Positions 25,626-34,572 of a stretch of 64,000 nucleotides of DNA are shown here, piece after piece (the stretch's first letter is position 1; every line of letters begins with the position of its first letter). Source of the stretch: Solibacillus sp. FSL H8-0538 (GTDB lineage Bacteria > Bacillota > Bacilli > Bacillales_A > Planococcaceae); the NCBI RefSeq assembly GCF_038003525.1, contig NZ_JBBOPI010000001.1, positions 3,440,001-3,504,000 of the forward strand. The letters run 5' to 3'. Made by a program: the position numbers and the translations under genes. Under the pieces are notes generated by a model. That model did no database searches and was not told the DNA's origin. It saw only the letters and a program-made list of their open reading frames with translations.

Positions 25626-26420
25626 TTAAACTTTTTCATATTCAAGTTCGCCAATTTCAAAGCGGTAAAATTCATGATGTAGTTCATCACGGAAATGCTT
25701 GGGTGTAACGCTCGTATATTTTTTGAAAATCCGCGTGAAATAGCTTTGATTACAGAAATGGAATTGGTCTGAAATTGACGTAATGCTTTTATTTGTATGA
25801 CGTAAGTAATATTGAGACTCTTCCACGCGTCGAACATTTAAATATTCAACAAGTGTAATACCCACATGCTCACGGAAAATTCGCGACAAATGGCTCGTAC
25901 TAATATGGAAATTTCCTGCAATACTCTCTACGGTTAAGTCATTTTCTAATTCATCATTAATATACATAATGACTTTATTTACTGTTTGGTGGCGGAATGT
26001 TGGTTGCTTTCGATCTGCGATGAAGTACACATAGAAATCAATTAAATCATCTGCGAATTGCAAAAATTCCGCATCCTTCATTTTATTTTCGATCATATCG
26101 GCACATGCAAGGTTAAATGCAAACGCTTTTTTCGAAGGAACTTGGTTATCAAGCAACTTACGGGCAACAATCGATGACAAAATCACAAAGTAATGGCGTA
26201 CTACTTTAATTACTTGTTTTCCAAAACGAATAGAAAGGATATCAATAATCTCATGTAAAGATTTTTTTGCCTTCACTGCCTCCAAATGATATATCTCAAA
26301 CAATAGCTTAGACTCTATTGTGAAAAATTCCTCAATCCCATTGTATTGGTTAATATTATCTATTTCTTGGAAGTATCTTTTAGAAATTGTTTCAGATATT
26401 GAATGTTGATGTAATTGCAT
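25626..26420 (-). CDS. AraC-family transcriptional regulator
   Basis: A 264-residue protein with a C-terminal AraC DNA-binding domain (about 150-250): first helix-turn-helix LTVESIAGNFHISTSHLSRI, second SITSISDQFHFCNQSYFTRI. The N-terminal 145 residues are helical and not a cupin; they resemble no sensor I can name. It is divergent from the LytTR regulator gene across a 504-bp AT-rich gap. Its target is unknown. No clear terminator follows; a short ATCCTG / CAGGAT hairpin lies at about 25554-25574. Confidence 0.85.
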   Translation of the reverse strand: MQLHQHSISETISKRYFQEIDNINQYNGIEEFFTIESKLLFEIYHLEAVKAKKSLHEIIDILSIRFGKQVIKVVRHYFVILSSIVARKLLDNQVPSKKAFAFNLACADMIENKMKDAEFLQFADDLIDFYVYFIADRKQPTFRHQTVNKVIMYINDELENDLTVESIAGNFHISTSHLSRIFREHVGITLVEYLNVRRVEESQYYLRHTNKSITSISDQFHFCNQSYFTRIFKKYTSVTPKHFRDELHHEFYRFEIGELEYEKV

Positions 26421-26924
26421 AGATTACCCATCTTTCTTCAGAATGCAATGCGCATTATTTATTTACAAAAATTTACGTAAACCTTATTGCTATTTTTGAA
26501 AAGTAAACTACGAAAATGTTTTTTGGTAATTTTTTATAACATATTGAGTAAATCAATTGGTCCTCTAAACGCTAAATATACTATGTAACACTACGTTTTT
26601 CTTATAATTTTTAGTAACTAAAGTGAATATTACCATAATTTGCGTTTTTTTTTCAACCTAATTTTAGTAAACATTATAGTTCTAAAATCTTATTCATGCC
26701 CTTCCAAAATGATTAGACCATAGCTTTATATGCTACTTTTCCTACTAAATTAACAAAGAATTTTTTCCAATAAAAATACATAAATTGGATCTTTTAAAAC
26801 TTTTACATTTACTTCAACCATAATTATTTCTTTGTTATTCAAAAATCTTCTTTAGGTAAACACTTTAAATATGTAGTAAAATAGTACATAATTATTTAAA
26901 ATGCTTATGAAGAGGTGTTAGAGA
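26421..26924. other. 504-bp AT-rich divergent promoter region
   Basis: It lies between the araC-type and LytTR-type regulator genes. It is very AT-rich with no ORF, hairpin terminator or repeat that I can support. It should hold both promoters and may be an intrinsically curved regulatory region. Just upstream of the LytTR start, GAAGAGGTG is the ribosome-binding site. Confidence 0.5.
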
Positions 26925-27575
26925 GTGGATCCAAAACAAATAGAAGAAATCATGGATATAATTAAAGAATTTTTCCCAGAAAATACGTCAATCGCTATTT
27001 CAGATACAAATGAGTATTTGTATTATCAACCTAGCAAAAAAGTTGACCTGAAAATTAAGCCGGGTGATCCAATCAAAGAAGGTTCTGCTGCACACAAAGC
27101 GGTAACGTATGGACAAAAAATCAGTACTTACATCGAACCGGATGTTTTCGGCGTACCCTATTTCGGCATGAGTATTCCACTAATAGAAGAAGGTGAAACA
27201 AAAGGCGCTATTACAGCCATCTTCCCACAAAAGCCATCACCATTTTTAACAAACTACATTACCGTAAAGATTGATGACTGCTGGTACCCAATCAAGCATA
27301 ACCAAGTCATTTATCTTGAAACACAGCTTCGTAAAACATTTGTTAAAACAATGGGCCGTGAAGGTTATCACCGTTTAAACTTAAGCGATCTAGAACTTTT
27401 CCTTGCTCCAGATTCATTTATTCGATGCCATCGTTCATATATCGTGAACATTGATTATATCGATGAGATTCAACCAGATTCTCACTCAACATTCTTATTA
27501 ATTATGAAAGACGGTACGCGAATCCCTGTAAGTCAGCGTTACGCAAGCTACTTCCGTCGTTCATTAGGATTCTAA
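26925..27575 (+). CDS. LytTR-domain transcriptional regulator
   Basis: A 216-residue protein. Residues about 115-215 form a LytTR DNA-binding domain (VIYLETQLRKTFVKTMGREG, DSFIRCHRSYIVNIDYIDEI). The N-terminal part (about 1-105) lacks the phosphorylatable receiver fold and looks PAS/GAF-like (TSIAISDTNEYLYYQPS, PYFGMSIPLIEEGETKGAIT), so it probably senses a ligand rather than taking phosphate. GTG at 26925 follows GAAGAGGTG. It lies on the same strand just upstream of the CoA-transferase gene, which may be its target. Confidence 0.85.
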   Translation: MDPKQIEEIMDIIKEFFPENTSIAISDTNEYLYYQPSKKVDLKIKPGDPIKEGSAAHKAVTYGQKISTYIEPDVFGVPYFGMSIPLIEEGETKGAITAIFPQKPSPFLTNYITVKIDDCWYPIKHNQVIYLETQLRKTFVKTMGREGYHRLNLSDLELFLAPDSFIRCHRSYIVNIDYIDEIQPDSHSTFLLIMKDGTRIPVSQRYASYFRRSLGF

Positions 27576-27601
27576 TTCCATAGACTTAAATAGCTGTCTA
27601 A

Positions 27602-27637
27602 CAAAAGACCTTTGCACTATTTGCAATGGTCTTTTTG
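27602..27637 (+). terminator. Intrinsic terminator of the LytTR gene
   Basis: AAAGACCTTTGCA pairs with TTGCAATGGTCTTT, followed by T residues. Confidence 0.8.
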
Positions 27638-27726
27638 TATTTATTTGATTTACAAAATATACAAATTCCCGTCGTTCAATAACACTATTCATTCGAAAAA
27701 ACTCCATTATTCTCTTTAAAGTATTT

Positions 27727-27742
27727 TTTAAGCGCTTTTATG
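27727..27742 (+). promoter_or_regulatory. Possible cre (CcpA) site upstream of the CoA-transferase gene
   Basis: TTTTAAGCGCTTTTAT has the AAGCGCTT centre of a catabolite-responsive element but two mismatches to the Bacillus consensus. It lies about 145 bp before the start codon. Acetate-metabolism genes are often CcpA targets, so the place fits; the site is weak. Confidence 0.3.
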
Positions 27743-27885
27743 TGCTTTATGGAGATTTTGTGACAATTTGATGTTATTATTAGGTAATACGCTGGTTAGA
27801 TATCCGGCCGAATAAACAGAAAATTCTTACACATTTTTTCAGTCTTACAAACCATCATAAAAACTTTTTAGGGGAGGATTTTAAA

Positions 27886-29409
27886 ATGGATCCAAGAGTT
27901 GAGAAACGCTTAGGTTTAAAAGAATTAGCAGATAAAATCGTATCTGCACAAGAAGCTGCAGCTTTAATTGAAGACGGCAGTGTAGTTGGTATGAGTGGAT
28001 TTACTCGTGCAGGGGACGCGAAGGTTGTACCACTAGCACTAGTAGAACGTGCTCAAAACGAAAAATTTAAAATCGATGTATATACTGGCGCTTCATTAGG
28101 TCCTGAAGTAGACAAACACCTTGCTGAAGCAGGAGCTATCCGTAAACGCGGACCATTCATTGGTGATGCAGGTATCCGTAATTTAATTAACTCTGGTGAT
28201 GTATCATATGTAGATGCTCATCTTTCTCATAACGCGGAACTAGTGCGTCAAGGGATTATCGGTCCAATTAAACACTTAATTATCGAAGCTGTTGCCATTA
28301 CTGAAGATGGCTTAATCATTCCTTCAAACTCGGTAGGAAACTCACCAATCTTCGCTCAATACGCTGAAAATATTATTGTTGAATTAAACCTTTCACATCC
28401 AGAAAGCTTAATCGGTATTCATGATATTTATGTACCAAAAGCACAAGGTGAACGTGAGCCAATTCCTATGACTGATATTACACAACGTATCGGTGAAATC
28501 GGTATTCGTGTAGATCCAGCTAAAATTCAAGCAATCGTTATTTCTGAAGAGCCAGATGCGCCTTCATTAATCGTACCTCCAGATGAAGAAACACAGAACA
28601 TGGCTAACCTTTTATTAGACTTCTTCCGCAGTGAAATTAAAGCAGGTCGTTTAACTAATAACTTAATGCCATTACAATCTGGTGTAGGTTCTGTAGCAAA
28701 CGCAGTACTTGATGGCTTTGCGAATTCAGAATTCGAAGATTTAGTTGTAGCTTCTGAAGTACTTCAAGATGCTGTATTCAACTTAATCGATGCTGGTAAA
28801 GTTAAATACGCTGCTGCAACTTCAATTACACTTACTGAAGAATTACAGAAAAAAGTGTACGGCAACTTAGAAAAGTATGCTGACAAAATTTGCTTACGTC
28901 CACAAGAAATCTCTAACCACCCAGAGCTTATTCGTCGTTTAGGATTAATTTCAATTAACACAGCTCTTGAGTTAGATATTTATGGTAACGTAAACTCTAC
29001 GCACGTATCAGGTACAAAAATGATGAACGGTATCGGTGGTTCTGGTGACTTCGCGCGTAACGCTCGTCTGGGTATCTTCGTAACGAAATCATATGCAAAA
29101 GGCGGCGCGATTTCTTCAATCGTTCCAATGGCATCTCACGTAGACCATACTGAGCATGATGTAGATGTAATCGTAACTGAACAAGGGATCGCTGACTTAC
29201 GTGGCTTAGCTCCAAAAGAGCGTGCTGCTTTAATTATCGAAAACTGCGCTCACCCAGATTACAAAGAACAATTACGTGATTACTACAACCGTGCTGTTGA
29301 AGCAACTGGTAACTCACAAACTCCTCATATCTTAGAGGAAGCTTTATCTTGGCACGTGAATCTTGCGAAAAACAAAACAATGAAACAAGAAACACCTGCT
29401 CAAGCTTAA
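27886..29409 (+). CDS. Acetyl-CoA hydrolase / succinyl-CoA:acetate CoA-transferase family
   Basis: A 507-residue protein of the Cat1/AarC/Ach1 family. Family features include GMSGFTRAGDAKVVP (about 37), the CoA-binding LQSGVGSVANAVLDGF (about 263-278) and ASEVLQDAVFNLIDAGK (about 287), where the Glu is the expected thioester-forming residue, plus VSGTKMMNGIGGSGDFARNA. It moves CoA between succinate, acetate or related acids, or hydrolyses acetyl-CoA; the choice cannot be made from sequence. The start follows GGGGAGG. Probably regulated by the upstream LytTR protein. Confidence 0.92.
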   Translation: MDPRVEKRLGLKELADKIVSAQEAAALIEDGSVVGMSGFTRAGDAKVVPLALVERAQNEKFKIDVYTGASLGPEVDKHLAEAGAIRKRGPFIGDAGIRNLINSGDVSYVDAHLSHNAELVRQGIIGPIKHLIIEAVAITEDGLIIPSNSVGNSPIFAQYAENIIVELNLSHPESLIGIHDIYVPKAQGEREPIPMTDITQRIGEIGIRVDPAKIQAIVISEEPDAPSLIVPPDEETQNMANLLLDFFRSEIKAGRLTNNLMPLQSGVGSVANAVLDGFANSEFEDLVVASEVLQDAVFNLIDAGKVKYAAATSITLTEELQKKVYGNLEKYADKICLRPQEISNHPELIRRLGLISINTALELDIYGNVNSTHVSGTKMMNGIGGSGDFARNARLGIFVTKSYAKGGAISSIVPMASHVDHTEHDVDVIVTEQGIADLRGLAPKERAALIIENCAHPDYKEQLRDYYNRAVEATGNSQTPHILEEALSWHVNLAKNKTMKQETPAQA

Positions 29410-29420
29410 TTGATAAATTT

Positions 29421-29458
29421 ATCGACAAAATCCCTTAATTGGATTTTGTCGATTTTTT
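29421..29458 (+). terminator. Intrinsic terminator of the CoA-transferase gene
   Basis: A 13-bp stem (ATCGACAAAATCC / GGATTTTGTCGAT) and a T-run. Confidence 0.9.
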
Positions 29459-29506
29459 TATATTTTAAAATGCTATAATAGGTGAATAAAAAGCTACTCT
29501 GGAGGG

Positions 29507-30661
29507 ATGGGCATTTTGCGGTATTTTATTTATGCCATTATTTTCTTTTCATTTTTTGATTTATTTACACAGCTACCGATTATGAGCACATTTGCTGAAT
29601 CTGTTGGTGCTTCTGCATTTGTAACCGGACTAGCTGTCGGAATGTATTCCTTTTCAAATACATTCGGAAATATTTTTTCTGGATTTTTTACAGACAAAAA
29701 AGGACCATTTCATGTGCTTGTGGCTGGTCTTCTCCTAACAGGTGCGGCTTTGTTTCTTTACGCCTTTATTGAGGAACCTTTCGCCCTTCTTGCCATACGT
29801 TTCCTTCATGGATTAGTTGCTGGATTTATTGTGCCAGCTGCCTTTACATATTTAGCGAATGAGACCTCACCGGAAAAACGCGGGAAAGGTGGAGCTATTT
29901 CTGGTGCATTTGTAGGGATTGCTGCCATTATCGGACCTGCTTTTAGTGGGATTTTAGCTAGTCGCACGAGCGCTCCTATTGTGTTTAACTTTACGGGTAT
30001 ATGTATGGTTGTTCTAGGGCTCATCGCTGTTGTTGTTTTACGTAATCAACAGGGGCATCGTAGTACAAAAACAGCTTCAACCGAGGTGCCAATTCGGGCA
30101 TTCTTTAGAAACAGTGGTACATTAAAGGCGTTTACAGGCGCATTCTTTTTAATGTTCTCGCAAGGCGTCATTGCATATTTATTACCTTTACATGTTCAAA
30201 GTTTAGGATTTGATTCAAGAATGAGCGGTATGTTGATGAGTACGTTCGGTATAGTTGCTGTTTTGGTATTTATTTTACCGACGAATAAAATTTTTGACTT
30301 AGTTAAGCCGAAGTATACGTTAGCACTTGGTATCGGATTGATGGGCATTAGTCAGCTATTGCTCAGTCAATCCAGCGACACAACACTCCTATATGTCGCA
30401 CTTGCTTGCTACGGGGTAGGATTCGGCTTTTTGTTCCCTTCAATCAATTCCTTATTAATTGATTCCACTACAAAGGAAGTACGAGGAAAGGCGTATGGCT
30501 ATTTTTATGCATTCTTTTCTTTAGGTGTCGTCGTCGGGTCTTCATTACTCGGTTGGTTACCTATCAATCATACGCAGGGCTTCATACTTACAGGTACTTT
30601 GTTAATTGTATTTGCTCTCATTTCACTAATGGATCGGCAGAAATTTGTCCATTTAGCATAA
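29507..30661 (+). CDS. MFS transporter
   Basis: A 384-residue, twelve-helix MFS protein. The motif A region is NIFSGFFTDKKGPFHVLVAG (about 50-69), and GIAAIIGPAFSGILASR (about 137-153) is motif-C-like, suggesting an exporter. ATG 29507 touches the ribosome-binding site GGAGGG; TTG 29516 has the better spacing (9 nt) and may be the true start. The substrate is unknown. It lies 97 bp after the CoA-transferase terminator and is a separate unit. Confidence 0.85.
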   Translation: MGILRYFIYAIIFFSFFDLFTQLPIMSTFAESVGASAFVTGLAVGMYSFSNTFGNIFSGFFTDKKGPFHVLVAGLLLTGAALFLYAFIEEPFALLAIRFLHGLVAGFIVPAAFTYLANETSPEKRGKGGAISGAFVGIAAIIGPAFSGILASRTSAPIVFNFTGICMVVLGLIAVVVLRNQQGHRSTKTASTEVPIRAFFRNSGTLKAFTGAFFLMFSQGVIAYLLPLHVQSLGFDSRMSGMLMSTFGIVAVLVFILPTNKIFDLVKPKYTLALGIGLMGISQLLLSQSSDTTLLYVALACYGVGFGFLFPSINSLLIDSTTKEVRGKAYGYFYAFFSLGVVVGSSLLGWLPINHTQGFILTGTLLIVFALISLMDRQKFVHLA

Positions 30662-30663
30662 AT

Positions 30664-30702
30664 TAAAGCATGGCTCAAAATAATATGAGCCATGCTTTTT
30701 TA
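30664..30702. terminator. Bidirectional terminator after the MFS gene
   Basis: An 11-bp stem (AAGCATGGCTCA / TGAGCCATGCTT) with T-run. Confidence 0.85.
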
Positions 30703-30714
30703 TTATTTATTAAG

Positions 30715-31041
30715 TTATTGACTTTCTTCGTTATAATAATTAACCGTTGTTATTGCTCCTTCGCTAACCATATTATTACCACGTATGACTTGATTTGTTG
30801 CTTCAGCTGCACCTTGAGCGACATCATTTAGTGACTCGCCTGCTCCTTCATTCGTCTCTTGCAGGTACTTCTCTGTATTTTTATTGTTTTCTTTTTGCGT
30901 ATCAACGAAGTTCATCGCTTTTGTTTTGGCTTCATTTAAAACCACCATTGCTTTATCACGATTTTCTTTTTTGCTCAGTACTGACGCTACACCAGCAGCT
31001 AAACCCGCAAGTGCAATACTTTTACCTTTGAACTTTGCCAT
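30715..31041 (-). CDS. Small hypothetical protein, YtxH-like in composition
   Basis: A 108-residue protein. An N-terminal glycine/alanine-rich hydrophobic stretch (SIALAGLAAGVASVLS) is followed by a long charged, helical, low-complexity region with many Asn, Glu and Ala (KENRDKAMVVLNEAKTKAMN). This pattern resembles YtxH-type stress proteins, but the similarity is compositional. ATG at 31041 follows GGAGGG; the frame extends to 31056. Confidence 0.65.
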   Translation of the reverse strand: MAKFKGKSIALAGLAAGVASVLSKKENRDKAMVVLNEAKTKAMNFVDTQKENNKNTEKYLQETNEGAGESLNDVAQGAAEATNQVIRGNNMVSEGAITTVNYYNEESQ

Positions 31042-31239
31042 TGAATATCCCTCCATAAAAATATTAACTGTTATGAAGTTCTTTTACCCAACATGATTAA
31101 AAAATAAACCTAAAGCTTCGCTGTATAAATTATGCAAATGTTTCAACATAGAGATATTGAATATGAGTGGACAGAAATTTCACCTCTTTTGGGTGAAGCC
31201 GCATTTGTTTTTACATCATCACCCTTTAAAGACCGTGAA

Positions 31240-31278
31240 AAAAGGAGTTGGCACATTTTAAGCCAACTCCTTATTTTT
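31240..31278 (-). terminator. Intrinsic terminator of the YidJ-like GNAT gene
   Basis: An 11-bp stem (AAGGAGTTGGC / GCCAACTCCTT) with T residues on minus. Confidence 0.8.
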
Positions 31279-31559
31279 TATGCCTTCACATCATCATACT
31301 CTTCCGTTTTTTCGAATGCCGCTACTACATAAGAACAAATGGCATTCATTTTCAATTCATTTGCACGAGCATAATCTGCTGCTGTGTCTAGTAATTTTTT
31401 TGCTACCCCTTGCCCACGCAGTACGTCAGATACGTACGTATGATCCATATGCATTACTCCGTCGTGTTCAGACCACGTAATTTCAGCAACCTTTTGGCCA
31501 TCCTGCTCATATTCAAATGCCGCATGATTTGGAAGTACTTTATTTAACGAAAATTGCAT
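31278..31559 (-). CDS. Small GNAT-like acetyltransferase (YidJ/Gcn5-like)
   Basis: A 93-residue single-domain protein with the acetyl-CoA loop RGQGVAKKLLDTA (about 49-61) and the preceding MHMDHTYVSDVLRG. This is the small YidJ/NATD1 class, which lacks the N-terminal GNAT strands. The substrate is unknown. The start follows GGGAGG. The terminator hairpin starts within the stop-codon region. Confidence 0.85.
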   Translation of the reverse strand: MQFSLNKVLPNHAAFEYEQDGQKVAEITWSEHDGVMHMDHTYVSDVLRGQGVAKKLLDTAADYARANELKMNAICSYVVAAFEKTEEYDDVKA

Positions 31560-31612
31560 TGTCTTCCCTCCCCATTTAATTCCAATATATCACAATTAGG
31601 TTTTCACTATAC

Positions 31613-31645
31613 AATAAAAGCCTCCCATGAAAGGAGGCTTTTAGC
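31613..31645. terminator. Terminator of the DUF1002 gene
   Basis: A 10-bp stem (AAAAGCCTCC / GGAGGCTTTT), flanked by A and T residues. Confidence 0.85.
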
Positions 31646-31647
31646 TA

Positions 31648-32559
31648 TTATTTAAACCAAGAGGATACCGTATCAACTAAATTGTTGAAAAAGTTTTTAA
31701 CGCTTGTCCAGAAGCCCTCATCTTGTAAGATTGCGCCGAATTTTTCTTCAAACTTTGTACTTAAATCGGTTAATTGGCTTGATAACTTACTAAAATCGAT
31801 ATTTAAATTACTAATACGGTCCATTAGATCTACTAACAGCTCGCGGTCTTTATCACTTAGCGTAATTTGTAGTTTTGATAATTGTTCTTCTACAATTTGT
31901 TGGACTTCTTCACGCGTTGCGGGATTTTGTTCTGCAATCACTTTTTTAATTTGTGTAAGCAACTCTGCTACCTTTTCATCACTAATGCCTGCATCTTCTG
32001 TTAGAGACGTGGCAACAGATAGTTCATCATTGGCTACATCTGTACGTTCAATATCCAGTGCTTCTCCTGTTTTTACCTCGTATGCCTTGTAAATCCCTAC
32101 AAGTGCAGAGTGGCCGGTTACTGGCTTTGGTGCCGCAATTTCTACAATTGCATCCTCAATACCAGCTGTCAGCATTGCATTAGCGTACATTTCTGCTGTT
32201 ACTTGTGTAATATTTTCTGGTGTAACAATACTAATGATTAAGCCTTTACCTTCATCTTGACGTGTAATTTTCGCTGATGAGTACATGCGTGAACTTGAGT
32301 TACTGTCTTTAATATAATTCACTAAGTCCTGTCCCGATACTGTAATTTCATCAAATTCCGGCTCTTGCTCAACCCGCAATGCTGTTTTTACTATTTCTTT
32401 TTCCGCGTCTGATAAACTACTACCGTACACAATAATCGGTACTCCAAGCTTTTCGTTTATGGCATTTTGATTATTTGTAGTAGCGAATGTAGATGTTGGA
32501 AGGAAAAATGAAATGGTTAGCGTAAATATCGCTAGACAGGCAATCCATTTTTGTTTCAT
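31648..32559 (-). CDS. Secreted DUF1002 (YpuA-like) protein
   Basis: A 303-residue protein with a Sec signal peptide (about 1-26, cleavage after TFA). The DUF1002 signature is seen in VPIIVYGSSLSDAEKEIVKT (about 40-59) and AMLTAGIEDAIVEIAAPKPV (about 127-146). The C-terminal 100 residues form a coiled-coil-like region followed by FFNNLVDTVSSWFK. Family function is unknown; an extracellular or cell-wall location is expected. Confidence 0.88.
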   Translation of the reverse strand: MKQKWIACLAIFTLTISFFLPTSTFATTNNQNAINEKLGVPIIVYGSSLSDAEKEIVKTALRVEQEPEFDEITVSGQDLVNYIKDSNSSSRMYSSAKITRQDEGKGLIISIVTPENITQVTAEMYANAMLTAGIEDAIVEIAAPKPVTGHSALVGIYKAYEVKTGEALDIERTDVANDELSVATSLTEDAGISDEKVAELLTQIKKVIAEQNPATREEVQQIVEEQLSKLQITLSDKDRELLVDLMDRISNLNIDFSKLSSQLTDLSTKFEEKFGAILQDEGFWTSVKNFFNNLVDTVSSWFK

Positions 32560-32644
32560 TTTAATAACCCCTTTCGAAACGTACTCATTTATTTATATTA
32601 TACAGCATATCAATTCATGTACGTTCTCTTAGTTAGTAGTACGA

Positions 32645-32690
32645 CAAAAAAAGCAAAAGGTTCCAGCATACGCTCCACCTTTTGCTTTGA
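32645..32690 (-). terminator. Intrinsic terminator of cvfB
   Basis: A 12-bp stem (AAAGCAAAAGGT / ACCTTTTGCTTT) and a T-run on minus. Confidence 0.85.
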
Positions 32691-32692
32691 TT

Positions 32693-33550
32693 TTAGACGC
32701 TCTCTGTCCAGCCGTCTTGTTGTTTAATTTTACCGGCTTTCATTAATGTGCCTAAAGCGCGCTTGAACGCACCTTTACTAATTTTAAACATTTCTTGTAC
32801 TTCTTCTGGTGTTGATTTATCGCCAAATGGCATTTTACCACCAACACTTTCAAGATAAGCAAATATCTTTTCTGCATCCGTACCTAAACGCTCATGCTTA
32901 CGTGGTAGTAATGAGCCGTTCAGTGAGCCATCATCTTTCACGTCGATAATGCGCACATGCACTTCTTGTCCCAGACGAGGTTCTGCTTGCATTTCTGACT
33001 CATGTACAAAAATACGGTACGGTACGTCAACGCCTAATAGGAATGAACCTACTGGTAGTAAACGGTACGGACGCGCAATAAGGTTTTTGTTGTGCACATC
33101 TTCCGCAGCACCTTCGTACATTTCAATTACTTTTTCTTCTGTCACTAACCGACCGAATAAATCGCCATTGCGGTCTGTACGCAATGTCATATATAAATGG
33201 TCACCTGGTTGTGGCCATAATTCCTCAAGTACTGGTAAATCCTCCGCCTTCACTAACACTTCACGCGATGTACCGATATCACAAAATGCGCCTTCACGTG
33301 TTACTTTAAGTACGCGTCCCCAACCGTAGTCCGCTTCTGTAATGGTTGGCAATGCTGTCGTTGCTTGAAGATCCCCGCGGCGGTCCGCAAATAAAAATAC
33401 TTTCACTTGCTCACCGATCGTTAACGGTTCTAAAACGTCTGAAGAATTTAACGGAATTTCTACATCACCATTCGTTAAAATATAGCGAGACCCTTGTTCT
33501 TCTAATACTGTCAAGCTGACAACTTGACCCGATTTGATTAATTGATTCAT
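32693..33550 (-). CDS. cvfB: CvfB, S1-domain RNA-binding virulence regulator family
   Basis: A 285-residue protein with three S1-like modules (about 5-60, 70-130 with GRVLKVTREGAFCDIGTSRE, and 145-210) and a C-terminal winged helix (about 225-280, STPEEVQEMFKISKGAFKRA). This is the CvfB (YitL) architecture. CvfB binds RNA and affects virulence-factor expression in Staphylococcus. Monocistronic, start after GAGGGAAATAA. Confidence 0.92.
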   Translation of the reverse strand: MNQLIKSGQVVSLTVLEEQGSRYILTNGDVEIPLNSSDVLEPLTIGEQVKVFLFADRRGDLQATTALPTITEADYGWGRVLKVTREGAFCDIGTSREVLVKAEDLPVLEELWPQPGDHLYMTLRTDRNGDLFGRLVTEEKVIEMYEGAAEDVHNKNLIARPYRLLPVGSFLLGVDVPYRIFVHESEMQAEPRLGQEVHVRIIDVKDDGSLNGSLLPRKHERLGTDAEKIFAYLESVGGKMPFGDKSTPEEVQEMFKISKGAFKRALGTLMKAGKIKQQDGWTESV

Positions 33551-33577
33551 TTATTTCCCTCTTTTCCTCGTAAATCA

Positions 33578-33997
33578 TTACATACTATGATTTGTTTTCA
33601 TTTCCTCAAGCTTTTTTGTAAGCTCTGGTTGGTCTTCCAATAACTGAACTAAGTCAGCAATTCGATCGATGGAGTTCCAGCTAAGGTGATGCTCAATCCC
33701 TTCAACATCCTCATATATACGTCCTTCATCGACACCGATAAGACGTAAGAATTGCTCCAATAGCTCATGTCGTTGGACAAGGCGCTTTCCTAGCTTTTCC
33801 CCTTTTGGTGTTAATGATAAGCCTCTATATTTTTCGTATACTAAATATCCATCTTTATCTAATTTTTGGACCATTTTCGTAACTGAGGAAGGTAGAACAG
33901 ATAATGCATCCGCAATATCAGACACACGTGCGTACCCTTTATTTTCAATTAGTAAATAAATTTGTTCAATGTGGTCTTCCATGCTCGGTGTTGGCAT
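33578..33997 (-). CDS. mntR: MntR, manganese-dependent transcriptional repressor
   Basis: A 139-residue DtxR-family regulator very close to B. subtilis Mnt[21 protein letters not shown] carries the Mn ligands Asp8 and Glu11, the winged helix is [20 protein letters not shown], and the later ligands are in [10 protein letters not shown]. It represses Mn uptake when Mn is plentiful. ATG at 33997 gives the family N-terminus; the GTG frame to 34012 runs over the ribosome-binding site. No mntH or mntABC gene is in the window. Confidence 0.94.
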   Translation of the reverse strand: MPTPSMEDHIEQIYLLIENKGYARVSDIADALSVLPSSVTKMVQKLDKDGYLVYEKYRGLSLTPKGEKLGKRLVQRHELLEQFLRLIGVDEGRIYEDVEGIEHHLSWNSIDRIADLVQLLEDQPELTKKLEEMKTNHSM

Positions 33998-34084
33998 ATC
34001 CTGTTCCCTCACTTTCCAAATGCTATTACAAGTTTACTACAACTTTGTATAAAAAGTTAACTGAAAACGAAAAATGAGCCATCC

Positions 34085-34384
34085 TCATACCGAAGAAGGC
34101 TCATTTTCATGTCGCGGATTGCGCCCTACAATATGAATCGCACGAATAATTTGTTTATTAATCATTTCAATATTTTCTGGTGTATTAAGTTGTTGAAATG
34201 CCGCGTCACGTGAATCTTTCGTAGTAACATATTTAGGAGGCAGAGTATTCAAAGTTATGGCGATAATATCCAACTCACAAACCTTACAATGACAAAAAGT
34301 TTGATACTCATTCCCATGCAGTAAAAATCTGACAAGTCCACTTACAATTTCTTCAATAACATTTCCTAAAACCGGTTCTGTCAT
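34085..34384 (-). CDS. ComFB-domain protein, orphan
   Basis: A protein of about 99 residues with a single late-competence ComFB domain. The Cys pair CHCKVCELDIIAITLN (about 32-47) is the family's probable zinc site, and LPPKYVTT follows. In B. subtilis comFB sits between comFA and comFC; neither is here. ComFB-like domains are also proposed to bind c-di-nucleotides in some bacteria. ATG 34384 or ATG 34402 could be the start; neither has an ideal ribosome-binding site. Confidence 0.8.
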   Translation of the reverse strand: MTEPVLGNVIEEIVSGLVRFLLHGNEYQTFCHCKVCELDIIAITLNTLPPKYVTTKDSRDAAFQQLNTPENIEMINKQIIRAIHIVGRNPRHENEPSSV

Positions 34385-34572
34385 ATAATACTTTCGCCTC
34401 ATTTAACTTTTTCGTTAATATTCATTTAACTCATCATAGCGCTTAACTGAGAATAACTCAATATTCCCCATGCATTTCAACAAAAAATTATCGTTTTTCC
34501 GTTTTCCAATAAATCTATAATGTTCTATTCAGATGCTTAAATTTTAATTTATTGTTAAATTTTAATAACTAT

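Noticed and set aside
31132-31332. A 66-codon plus-strand frame
   Set aside because: It runs through a terminator hairpin into the antisense of a GNAT gene and has no ribosome-binding site.
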